DNA of 64,000 nucleotides from Lysobacterales bacterium 66-474. GTDB lineage: Bacteria; Pseudomonadota; Gammaproteobacteria; Xanthomonadales; Rhodanobacteraceae. Positions 35,315 through 43,955 of the stretch are shown piece after piece; within the stretch, counting starts at the first letter, position 1; each line of letters starts with the position of its first letter. A model generated the notes under the pieces. The model worked only from the letters and a program-made list of their open reading frames with translations, did no database searches and was not told the origin of the DNA. The stretch covers positions 186,001 through 250,000 of the forward strand of contig MKWP01000014.1 in the NCBI GenBank assembly GCA_001899805.1, given 5' to 3'. Made by a program: the position numbers and the translations under genes.

Positions 35315-37948
35315 ATGAAGAGCGACAAGTTGATCAGGCTGGCGCTGACAAGCGCCATCATTGCAGCGTTGTCACCGGCCGCCTGGGCAGCGGCCACAGG
35401 CGTGCAAGCAAATGCGGCAACCGCCCAGGACGCGCAGCCTGCGGGCAGCGCCGCCGCGCAAACCACCGCCGGCGCGCAGACCACCGCGCCCGACCGGAGC
35501 CAGAGGGGCAAGCAGGAAAAGACCACGACCTTGCAGACCTTGGTGGTGACGGCCAGTGCGGTCGGCGTCAGGCGACTCGATGCAAGCTACAACATCGTCA
35601 CGGCAAATCGCGAAGAAATCCGGCAAGCCAACCCGGTCAGCGTCGCCGACCTTCTGAAGATTTCCCCCGGCATCTGGCCCGAGTCCACCGGCGGCCAGAC
35701 CGGCGCCAACATCGAGATCGCGGGCTTCCCCGGCGGTGGCGACGCGCCGTTCTTCACCAACATGATCAACGGTTCGCCGATCTACGGCATGCCTTCGTTG
35801 TCGTTCATGGACTCGAGTTCGTTGTTCAGGCTGGACGACACCATCGAACGCGTGGAAATCGTGCAGGGCGGCCCGGGCGCGGTGTTCGGCCCCGGCCAGA
35901 TGGGCGCGACCGCCAACTTCATCCTGCGCCAGGGCACCGCCGAGCCGTCCGGCGACGTCGGGCTCACCTACGGCGACGAAGGCCTGTGGCGTGTCGACGG
36001 CTTCTACGGGTTCAAGCTCGCCGACGGTTGGTATGCGAGCATCGGCGGGTTCTATCGCACCTCCGACGGCGTGCGCTCTCCGCAATTCAAGGCGGACAAG
36101 GGCGGCCAGCTCACCGCCACGCTGAGCCACGATTGGGACAACGGTTCGTTCATGCTGTGGGCGCGCAAGCTCAACGACAAGAACCAGTTCATGGTGCCGA
36201 TCCCGATGATCCAGGGTTCGGGCAGCAGCTTTTCCGGCTATCCGGGGTTCGACCCGTCGACCGGCACGTACGGAAGCCGCGCGATCCAGCACGTGCAGGT
36301 GCCGAACCCGCTGGGTTATCTCGAGAACGCGAACCTCGCCAATGGCCGCGGCGGCAACCTGAACTACTTCGGCGGCAGTTTCGACACCTCGCTCGGTTCG
36401 TGGACCATCTCGGACCACTTCCTGTATTTCGGCGGCGACCTGCCAACCAACGCGTTGTTCTCCGGCCCCAATCCGAGGCCGCTGGGGTATTTCCTGTACG
36501 GTTGCCAGATTGCGCAGCCGGCGGGTTACTGCAACGGCGCGACCGCGAACGACACCAACAATCTCGGGCCGAATGGACAGGGCCTGCCGCCCGGCTACGA
36601 CGTTTCGGCCACGCTGCCCAACGGCCAGACCGTGCCGCTGGACCAGAGCGTGATCGGGCAGGGCTGGTGGTACATCCAGAAACGCCTGAAGAGTCTCAAC
36701 AATGATTTGCGGATCAGCAAGGAAATCTTCAGCGGCAACACGCTCACGGCCGGCGTCTACCTGGCACGCTACACCGACCACGACAACTGGTCGCTGGGCA
36801 ACAACATGCTGATGCTCAACCAGCCGAACACCCAGCCGATCGGACTGACCTACCAGCAGAACGGGCAGACCATCGTGGTGGCCAATCCGCAGGGGTTCTA
36901 CAACTTCAACGGCAACTACAACATCGTCGAGGCGGGCACCGGTACCAACAAGGCGTTCTACCTGTCGGATTCATGGACCATCGGTCCGTGGCTACTGCAG
37001 GCCGGCGGGCGCGTCGAGAACATCGATGTCCACCAGCGGACCTGCAACCGTTCGCCGGTCGACCTCGACGGCAATCCGAACACGCTGTATGACAACAGCA
37101 CGCCGGTGTGCAACGGCACCTGGGACATGGAGCACTACGACAAAACCCACTCCTCGTTCACCGCCGGCGCGAACTACCAGTTCAACGACAACATGAGTGC
37201 GTACGTCCGCGCCAACACCGGCGGCCACTTCAACGATTTCGACAACGGCATCCGCGGCGCCAATGGCAACTTCTCGCCCATGCAGAAGATCAAGAACATG
37301 GAGGCCGGCTTCAAGTTCCAGTCGCAAACGGTGTTCGTGGACGTCAGCGTCTACCACCGCCTGTTCACCGGCTTGCAGTACCAGCCGACGACTATCAGTG
37401 GCGTGCCGACCGGCCCGGTCTCCAATTACGGGGCGAACACCCACGGGCTGGATTTCAACGGCACGTGGTCGCCGATCGAGAACCTGCACCTGAAATTGAT
37501 CGCCGACTACATGGACGGGCACTACAGCCATAACGACTCGTGCCTGCCATACACCGACATCAACGGCAACAATCAGTGCGTCGGTATCAACGGAAAGCCG
37601 CTGCAACGCCAGCCCAAGGTCCGCTACCTGTTCATGCCCAGCTACACCTTGCCGACGGGCTGGGGCAGCGTCACCGGCTTCCTGACCTACGAATATGCCG
37701 GCCAGCGCTACGAGGACCAGACCGGGTTGCAGCCGCTGGGCAATTTCCACACGCTCGGTGCGGGCATCATGGCCGACTATGGCCCGAACTGGCAGTTCCG
37801 CCTGCAAGGCACCAACCTGACCAATGCGATCGGACTGACTGAGGGCAACGCGCGCTTTGCCGGCAAGAACGCCGGCATCGGCGGCGTGATCCTGGCGCGC
37901 CCGCTGACCGGACGCGAGGTGTTTTTCCAGGCGAAGTACCAGTTCTGA
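35315..37948 (+). CDS. TonB-dependent receptor, probable oligosaccharide importer
   Basis: An 877-residue outer-membrane receptor. A signal peptide (about 1-26) and an Ala/Gln-rich linker lead to the TonB box-like LQTLVVTAS, the plug domain (about 90-205, with IEIAGFPGGGD and RVEIVQGGPGAVFGPGQMG) and the beta-barrel, which ends in a C-terminal Phe (AKYQF). There is no N-terminal signalling domain. Its place directly upstream of two secreted GH65 enzymes and behind LacI operators argues for import of an alpha-glucosidic oligosaccharide, not iron. The ribosome binding site GGAGGA is well placed. Confidence 0.88.
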   Translation: MKSDKLIRLALTSAIIAALSPAAWAAATGVQANAATAQDAQPAGSAAAQTTAGAQTTAPDRSQRGKQEKTTTLQTLVVTASAVGVRRLDASYNIVTANREEIRQANPVSVADLLKISPGIWPESTGGQTGANIEIAGFPGGGDAPFFTNMINGSPIYGMPSLSFMDSSSLFRLDDTIERVEIVQGGPGAVFGPGQMGATANFILRQGTAEPSGDVGLTYGDEGLWRVDGFYGFKLADGWYASIGGFYRTSDGVRSPQFKADKGGQLTATLSHDWDNGSFMLWARKLNDKNQFMVPIPMIQGSGSSFSGYPGFDPSTGTYGSRAIQHVQVPNPLGYLENANLANGRGGNLNYFGGSFDTSLGSWTISDHFLYFGGDLPTNALFSGPNPRPLGYFLYGCQIAQPAGYCNGATANDTNNLGPNGQGLPPGYDVSATLPNGQTVPLDQSVIGQGWWYIQKRLKSLNNDLRISKEIFSGNTLTAGVYLARYTDHDNWSLGNNMLMLNQPNTQPIGLTYQQNGQTIVVANPQGFYNFNGNYNIVEAGTGTNKAFYLSDSWTIGPWLLQAGGRVENIDVHQRTCNRSPVDLDGNPNTLYDNSTPVCNGTWDMEHYDKTHSSFTAGANYQFNDNMSAYVRANTGGHFNDFDNGIRGANGNFSPMQKIKNMEAGFKFQSQTVFVDVSVYHRLFTGLQYQPTTISGVPTGPVSNYGANTHGLDFNGTWSPIENLHLKLIADYMDGHYSHNDSCLPYTDINGNNQCVGINGKPLQRQPKVRYLFMPSYTLPTGWGSVTGFLTYEYAGQRYEDQTGLQPLGNFHTLGAGIMADYGPNWQFRLQGTNLTNAIGLTEGNARFAGKNAGIGGVILARPLTGREVFFQAKYQF

Positions 37949-37962
37949 AAATCGCCGTGAAA

Positions 37963-37994
37963 GGCCCGGATCGTGCCTGATGACGATCCGGGCC
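37963..37994 (+). terminator. Strong hairpin after the TonB receptor gene
   Basis: GGCCCGGATCGT at 37963-37974 pairs perfectly with ACGATCCGGGCC at 37983-37994 around an 8-base loop, 15 bases after the receptor stop. No T-run follows. It may partly terminate transcription or stabilise the receptor message before the GH65 genes. Confidence 0.6.
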
Positions 37995-38149
37995 GCGGCA
38001 GAAGCTGCAGTTCGCAGGTTGGGTCGAGCCCGCGCTTTCCCGCGGGTGAAACCCGGCCTGGTTCGTTCGTCCGTTGGGGTCCGCAAGAGCCGCTCCCCCA
38101 ACCTGCCGGCTGTGTGCCGTGTATCCCAGCCGAACACCGGAGCATCGCG

Positions 38150-40402
38150 ATGAAAAGCCGCGGCCTCGTATTTTCATTTCTTTTCGCGCTCGTACTTGTG
38201 CCGTGCGCGCCTGCCTTCGCACAGAATGCCACCGATCCGGGGTTCCTGCTGACGGCTACGGCGAAGGATTTCGGCGCGTACTTCCCGTCCTATCTCGCCA
38301 ACGGCTACTTCTCGACCATGACCTCGGTGCGCGGCACCGAACCGGATCGCGCGTACATGGTCGCCTTCATGGATTACACCCAAGGCGACATTTCGCGGCC
38401 GGCCGCGATCCCGGGCTGGAGCGAGGTCGACTACAACCCCGGCACGGGCTGGATGAATTCGACGCGTCTCGATCCGGAGATCTTTTCCGGCTATTCGCAA
38501 ACGCTGAACATGCATGACGGCACGCTGACCACGAACTACCGCTTCACGTATGTCAAGAATCCGACCGACGTGAAAGTGGTGACGTTCGTCAGCCAGGCCG
38601 ATCCGCATCTCGCCGCGACGCAAATCTCGATCACGCCGCAGTTCGACGGCAAGGTGCAACTCAAGTTTCCGTTCCGGTTGTGGTCGGGCCACCAGCCGCG
38701 CTTCCCGATCGACAGCATGACCGGCGACGGGATGATCGACGCCGTGATCGCCAGTGGGCAGAACCTCAACGACAAGCCGATCCCCACGCCGGATCGCGCG
38801 CCCGTCTGGTATCCGGGCACCACGACCATCACCAACGATGGCGGCGACGCGAAGCAATTGACGCTGTGGCTCGACGGCCAGGCAGTGAACGGGTTGAAGA
38901 TGGCCGAAGCCGCGGCGATCGCGCTGCCGCGTGGGCTGAAAGTCGAGAGCGTGAAGCTGGAGAAAACCCCCGACAAGTTGTCGCTGGATATCGTCGCCAC
39001 GGTGCGCAAGGGGAAAAGCTACACCTTCACCAAATATGTCGCGGCATCGCGGCAGGACTGGGGTGGCGATGCCAAGGCCGACCTTGAGCTCGCGACCCGG
39101 GCGCGCAGCGCGGGCTTCGACCGGCTGCTCGCCCGTCACGTCGCCGCATGGCACGATCTCTGGAAAGCCGACATCGTGGTCGATCACGACGAGGCGGTGC
39201 AGCGCGCGCTGCATTCCGACCTTTACTACATCCTTTCCAATACCACGGCAAACACCGCGTGGGCGATGGGCGCCTGCGCACTGACGCCCAACTACGCAGG
39301 CCACGTGTTCTGGGATTCCGATTCGTGGGTGTTCCCGGCGCTGTTGCTGCTGCATCCGGAACGCGCGAAATCCATCGTGATGTTTCGCCATCGCACCATG
39401 CAGGGCGCGCGCGAACGCGCTGCGCAGTACGGGGCGAAGGGCCTGATGTATCCGTGGGAATCCGATCCGCAGAAGGGCGTGGACGTCACGCCGCACTTCG
39501 CCTACGGCGTCTATCGCGAAATCCACGTCAACGCGGACATCGCGATCGCGCAATGGCAGTACTACCTCGCGACCGGCGATCGCGATTGGCTGAAGCAATA
39601 CGGTTGGCCGGTGATCGAAGGCATCGCGACGTTCTGGAAAAGCCGCGTCACGTACGACAGGGCGAAAGACCGCTACGAAATCCTGCACGTCACCTCGCCC
39701 GATGAAGCCTACGACGACGTCCCCAACGACACCTTCACCAACGCCGCGGCGGCCAAGGCGCTCAGGATCGCGACGAAAGCGGCGGCGCTGGTCGGCGCGA
39801 AACCGGATCCCGCCTGGGCCGAGATCGCGTCGAAGATGTACATCCCGTTCGATGAAAAGGCGCAGCGTCACTACGATTTCGATCCGTCGGTGCCGCACGA
39901 CAAGATCACCTGGATGGGTTCGTCGCTGGCGTGGCTGATGTATCCGAACCTCGATTTGCCGATGTCGCCCGAAGTGCGGCGCAACGATTTCGACTTCCAG
40001 TTGCAGGCGCTGAAGACCCACGGCGACAACCCCAACGAAATGATGATGGTGATGCTGACCGTCGGCGCCGCCGAGCTGGGCGACGCGCAGGCCGTGGGGG
40101 ACTGGATCCACCGCAACCTGGTCGGGTTCCTCAAAGCCCCGTTCAACGTCCGCACCGAAACCGCCACCAACAACGCGGGTTACATCCTCGCGACCTCGGC
40201 GGGCTTCGTGCAGAGCTTCATCTATGGCTTGAGCGGCTTGCGCATCGACGACGAGGGGCTCGACCCGAAATACGCGCCGATCCTGCCGCCGGGCTGGAAA
40301 TCGGTGACGTTGCGGGGCATCGCGTTCCGCGGCAAGCACTACGACGTCACGGTCGGTCGTGGCGTCGGCGGCAAGGCCCGCCTCACACGCACGGAAGAAT
40401 GA
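38150..40402 (+). CDS. Secreted GH65-family alpha-glucosidase-type enzyme (first copy)
   Basis: A 750-residue protein with a signal peptide (about 1-24). The GH65 catalytic (alpha/alpha)6 barrel shows HVFWDSDSW (385-393), YPWESDPQKG (434-443), EIHVNADIA (457-465), the general acid Glu519 in TSPDEAYDDV, and Glu670 in PFNVRTET. The last motif aligns with the WTE segment of hydrolytic GH65 members such as eukaryotic ATHL1, whereas phosphorylases differ there; hydrolysis is therefore more likely than phosphorolysis. Known bacterial GH65 hydrolases act on kojibiose, nigerose or trehalose. Export and the receptor context suggest processing of imported alpha-glucosides in the periplasm. Confidence 0.82.
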   Translation: MKSRGLVFSFLFALVLVPCAPAFAQNATDPGFLLTATAKDFGAYFPSYLANGYFSTMTSVRGTEPDRAYMVAFMDYTQGDISRPAAIPGWSEVDYNPGTGWMNSTRLDPEIFSGYSQTLNMHDGTLTTNYRFTYVKNPTDVKVVTFVSQADPHLAATQISITPQFDGKVQLKFPFRLWSGHQPRFPIDSMTGDGMIDAVIASGQNLNDKPIPTPDRAPVWYPGTTTITNDGGDAKQLTLWLDGQAVNGLKMAEAAAIALPRGLKVESVKLEKTPDKLSLDIVATVRKGKSYTFTKYVAASRQDWGGDAKADLELATRARSAGFDRLLARHVAAWHDLWKADIVVDHDEAVQRALHSDLYYILSNTTANTAWAMGACALTPNYAGHVFWDSDSWVFPALLLLHPERAKSIVMFRHRTMQGARERAAQYGAKGLMYPWESDPQKGVDVTPHFAYGVYREIHVNADIAIAQWQYYLATGDRDWLKQYGWPVIEGIATFWKSRVTYDRAKDRYEILHVTSPDEAYDDVPNDTFTNAAAAKALRIATKAAALVGAKPDPAWAEIASKMYIPFDEKAQRHYDFDPSVPHDKITWMGSSLAWLMYPNLDLPMSPEVRRNDFDFQLQALKTHGDNPNEMMMVMLTVGAAELGDAQAVGDWIHRNLVGFLKAPFNVRTETATNNAGYILATSAGFVQSFIYGLSGLRIDDEGLDPKYAPILPPGWKSVTLRGIAFRGKHYDVTVGRGVGGKARLTRTEE

Positions 40403-40422
40403 GCAGAGCCGTTTCGATATCT

Positions 40423-40502
40423 CCGTTCGCCTTGGGTTTGTCGAAGGGCGAACGGCTGAATGCTCGTTCCCGTTCATGCTTCGACAAGCTCAGCACGAAC
40501 GG
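40423..40502. repeat. Inverted pair of extragenic palindromes between GH65 genes
   Basis: Two 33-base hairpin units lie at 40423-40455 (stem CCGTTCGCC/GGCGAACGG) and 40470-40502 (stem CCGTTC/GAACGG). The loops carry TTGTCGAAG and its reverse complement CTTCGACAA, so the units are in opposite orientation. The second unit, with TTCGACAAGCTCAGCACGAA, resembles a short repeat that I know as dispersed in many proteobacterial genomes. It ends 21 bases before the start of the second GH65 gene. Confidence 0.75.
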
Positions 40503-40523
40503 AAACTCGGGCTTGACGCCGTG

Positions 40524-42791
40524 ATGAAGCACTTACTCCGCAACGGGTTCGCCGTCCTGCTTCTTGGCTTTACGATGATGGCAGCCGCCGTCACCGCGAC
40601 GGACCCGAGCTTCCTGCTCACCGCCACCGCGAAGAATTTCGATAACTACTTTCCGGGCCAACTCGCCAACGGCTACGTCTCGACCTTCACGTCGCCGCGC
40701 GGGACCGAAGGCAACCTGTCGTATCTCGTCGCGTTCATGGATTACGGCAAGGACGACATCGCGCGACCCGCGGCGATCCCGGGCTGGACCGGCATCGATT
40801 ACCGCGCGGGTCCGTCGGCAACCTGGTTGAACCTCGCGCCGCTGGAATCTTCGGCATTCCAGGATTACCAACAGGTCCTGAACCTGCGCGACGCCACGCT
40901 GACCACGCGTTACCGTTACGTCGATCGGGACAGGGCGACGCGCGTCGAAATCATCAGTTTCGTCAGCGAAGCTTCGCCGCACCTCGCTGCCGCTCGTTTC
41001 ACGATCACGCCGGAATTCGACGGCGTGGTCGAACTGTCGTTCCCGCTGGTGTTGTGGGCGCCGTCCCAGCCGCGCCTGCCACTGGCGAAGCTGCCGGGTG
41101 ACACCGGTCTCACCGGCGATCGCTTCCGGCAAGCGCTGGAAGCGCATGGTCTTGCGTTGAAACCGGTGCCACCGGCCACGCCCGATCGCGCGGCCATCTG
41201 GTATCACGGCGATACACACGTGTTGGACGCCCAGGGCGACACTTCCAATCTTACCTTGCGGCTGGACGGTCAGGCGATGAACGGTCCGCGCATGGGCGAA
41301 GCCGTGGCCGTGCAATTGCCGAAAGGCGTGCAACCGGACGAAACGAAGCTGGATCGCAGCGACTACCGCTTGTCGCTGGACATGCGCGTCAGGGTGGAGA
41401 AGGGCAAGACCTACGCCTTCACCAAATACGTCGCGCTGTCGCGCGAAGGCTGGGGCGGCGATGCCAAGGCCGATCTTGCGCTGGCCGAGGCGGCACGCGA
41501 ACACGGCTTCCAGGCGATGCTGCAGGCGCAGCGCGCGGCATGGGCGAAGCTGTGGCAGTCGGATATCCGCATCGACGGCGATCCGCAGGCCCAGCTCGCG
41601 GTGCACTCGGACCTGTATTACCTGCTCGCCAACGTGGCGCCCGATACATCATGGGGCGTGGGCGCGTGCGGCATCACCACGGGTTACGCGGGCCATGTGT
41701 TCTGGGACAGTGATTCCTGGATGTTCCCGTCGCTGGTGTTGTTGCACCCGCAACGCGCGCGTTCCATCGTGATGTTCCGCGACCGCACGTTGCCGCCCGC
41801 GCAACAGCGCGCGCTGGCGGCCGGATTCGCGGGCGCCCAATATCCGTGGGAAGCCGATCCCGAGAACGGCAGCGAGCAGGTCCTGTACGCCGCGCACCGC
41901 TTGAGTGTCGGCGAGATCCACGTCAATGCCGACATCGCGATCGCGCAGTGGCAGTACTGGCTGGCCACGCATGACCTGGAATGGCTGCGAAAGGACGGCT
42001 GGCCGGTGATCCGCGACGTCGCCGATTTCTGGGCGAGTCGCGCGACCTACGACGCCGCGAAGCGGCGCTACGGCATTCGCGATGTCGTGTCGGTCGAGGA
42101 ACCTTACGCGCACGTCGACGATGACACCTTCACCAATGCTTCCGCCGCCAAGGCGCTGCGGATTGCCACGGCCGCTGCCGGGGTGGTCGGCGCAACCCCC
42201 GACCCACGTTGGGTGAAAATCGCCGCCGGGCTGCACATTCCGTTCTCCGAGGCCGGTCAACACCATCTCGACTTCGATCCCGGCGTGCCGCGCGCTTCCG
42301 ACGATCACGATTTCGCATTCCTGGCGTTTCCCTCGCTGGATGTGCCGATGAGCAAGACCGTGCGGCGCAACGATTACCGGTTGAGTGCCGCGCCGGCGAT
42401 ACGGGGCAGGGAGTCGCCGGGGACCATGGGCCTCGCGCCGCTCACCATCGCCGCCGCCACGCTGGGTGATTCGGCGGACGTCGCGCGCTGGCTGCAACGC
42501 AACATCTCGTCCGACATGCTGAAGGCGCCCTTCAACGTGCGCACCGAAACCCCCGGCAACAACACCGGTTATTTCCTCACCGGCTCGGCCGGTTACCTGC
42601 AAAGCCTGGTCTATGGGCTGACGGGCCTGCGCATCGGGAAGGACGGACTCGTCGCGGCCTGGCCGCCCGTGTTGCCAACCGGGTGGAAGTCGATGACACT
42701 TGAGAATGTGACGTTTCGCGGGCATCGCTACGACATCACGGTCTATCGTGGTGCCGATGGCAAGCCGCGCCTGCGTCGCGATCCGCGTTGA
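40524..42791 (+). CDS. Secreted GH65-family enzyme (second copy)
   Basis: A 755-residue paralogue of the preceding gene, with a signal peptide (about 1-25). HVFWDSDSW (391-399), YPWEADPENG, EIHVNADIA and PFNVRTET are all kept. The region of the general acid reads VEEPYAHV instead of PDEAYDDV; the aligned Glu (526) is retained but the preceding Pro-Asp is not. The C-terminal half also lacks a segment present in the first copy. A different linkage or chain-length preference is therefore possible. The ATG at 40524 has only a weak upstream box, and the palindrome pair lies directly before it. Confidence 0.8.
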   Translation: MKHLLRNGFAVLLLGFTMMAAAVTATDPSFLLTATAKNFDNYFPGQLANGYVSTFTSPRGTEGNLSYLVAFMDYGKDDIARPAAIPGWTGIDYRAGPSATWLNLAPLESSAFQDYQQVLNLRDATLTTRYRYVDRDRATRVEIISFVSEASPHLAAARFTITPEFDGVVELSFPLVLWAPSQPRLPLAKLPGDTGLTGDRFRQALEAHGLALKPVPPATPDRAAIWYHGDTHVLDAQGDTSNLTLRLDGQAMNGPRMGEAVAVQLPKGVQPDETKLDRSDYRLSLDMRVRVEKGKTYAFTKYVALSREGWGGDAKADLALAEAAREHGFQAMLQAQRAAWAKLWQSDIRIDGDPQAQLAVHSDLYYLLANVAPDTSWGVGACGITTGYAGHVFWDSDSWMFPSLVLLHPQRARSIVMFRDRTLPPAQQRALAAGFAGAQYPWEADPENGSEQVLYAAHRLSVGEIHVNADIAIAQWQYWLATHDLEWLRKDGWPVIRDVADFWASRATYDAAKRRYGIRDVVSVEEPYAHVDDDTFTNASAAKALRIATAAAGVVGATPDPRWVKIAAGLHIPFSEAGQHHLDFDPGVPRASDDHDFAFLAFPSLDVPMSKTVRRNDYRLSAAPAIRGRESPGTMGLAPLTIAAATLGDSADVARWLQRNISSDMLKAPFNVRTETPGNNTGYFLTGSAGYLQSLVYGLTGLRIGKDGLVAAWPPVLPTGWKSMTLENVTFRGHRYDITVYRGADGKPRLRRDPR

Positions 42792-42821
42792 GTGGTTGCA
42801 TCGAAAGGGTCGGAGGCGCAC

Positions 42822-43898
42822 ATGAATCCGGGTTTCGGCGGGGCTTCGCGGGTGGTCGTGGTGTTGGCAGCCATGGTGCTGTTCGCTTGTCCGGAGATTG
42901 CGACGCCGCAGACGAGCGTGGACGCGCAAGGCAACCTGACGGTTCCCCCGTTCACCGTTCCCTTTTCCGGCTACGCCTCGCCCGAGGCGCGCAGGATGTT
43001 CCGGCGGATGCTCGAAGAGGGACGCGCTGCGCCGCCGCTGGACGGTCCCGTCGCCGCGAGCCGCGCGTACTACGACAAGATCAATACCGCGCGCGCCGAT
43101 CTGATGCGGCGGCTGTATCCGGTGAAGATCGAGAAGCGCATCATCGGCGGCGTGCCGACCCAGGTGGTCACGCCGAAACCGGGCATTGCGAAGGATCAAG
43201 CGGACCGCGTGCTGGTCAACCTGCACGGCGGCGCGTTCCTGTGGGGCGCGGGGGCCGGCGGGCTGGTCGAATCGATCCCGGTCGCGAGCGTCGGCGGGAT
43301 CGAGGTGATCACCGTGGATTATCGGCAGGGTCCCGAGCACGTGTTCCCGGCCGCGAGCGAAGACGTCGCCGCCGTGTACCGCGAACTGTTGAAGCGCTAT
43401 CCGGCGAAGAACATCGGCATCTATGGCTGTTCGGCTGGCGGCGGCTTGACCGGCGAAGCGGTGGCCTGGTTCATCCACCAAAAGCTGCCGGTGCCGGGCG
43501 CGATCGGAATCTTCTGCGCATCGATCGTCGACATTGGCGGCGACTCGGCCTACATCGCCCCGGTGCTGGATGGCGAGCCCCCGCCCACAGCGGTGTTGAA
43601 GTTCGCCGATTTGCCCTATTTCAAGGGGACGGACCCGAAAGACCCGTTGGTGTTTCCGGCCGAATCGCCGACGCTGCTCGCGAAGTTCCCGCCGACGCTG
43701 TTGATCACCGGTACCCGCGACTTCGCGATGAGCTCGGCCATCCAGAGCCAGCGCCTGCTGACCGACGCAGGCGTCGATGCGGAACTGCACGTCTGGGACG
43801 GCATGTGGCATTCGTTCTTTTCCGATCCGGAGATGCCCGAATCAAAAGAAGCCTACGCCGTGATGGTGAAGTTCTTCGACCGGCATTTGGGGCGATAG
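42822..43898 (+). CDS. Secreted alpha/beta hydrolase of the hormone-sensitive lipase type
   Basis: A 358-residue protein with an N-terminal hydrophobic signal (about 8-30). The oxyanion motif HGG (135-137) and nucleophile Ser204 in GCSAGGG mark the HSL/bacterial type IV carboxylesterase group; Asp300 (GTRD) and His330 (WHSF) complete the triad. Likely substrates are short acyl esters; in this locus, deacylation of esterified sugars is a reasonable guess. It follows the second GH65 gene by 30 bases and is probably cotranscribed. Confidence 0.82.
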   Translation: MNPGFGGASRVVVVLAAMVLFACPEIATPQTSVDAQGNLTVPPFTVPFSGYASPEARRMFRRMLEEGRAAPPLDGPVAASRAYYDKINTARADLMRRLYPVKIEKRIIGGVPTQVVTPKPGIAKDQADRVLVNLHGGAFLWGAGAGGLVESIPVASVGGIEVITVDYRQGPEHVFPAASEDVAAVYRELLKRYPAKNIGIYGCSAGGGLTGEAVAWFIHQKLPVPGAIGIFCASIVDIGGDSAYIAPVLDGEPPPTAVLKFADLPYFKGTDPKDPLVFPAESPTLLAKFPPTLLITGTRDFAMSSAIQSQRLLTDAGVDAELHVWDGMWHSFFSDPEMPESKEAYAVMVKFFDRHLGR

Positions 43899-43955
43899 CG
43901 CGGCGCGCGTGCATCCGACATCATTCGGACGATTCCCGATAATCCATCGAAGCAC

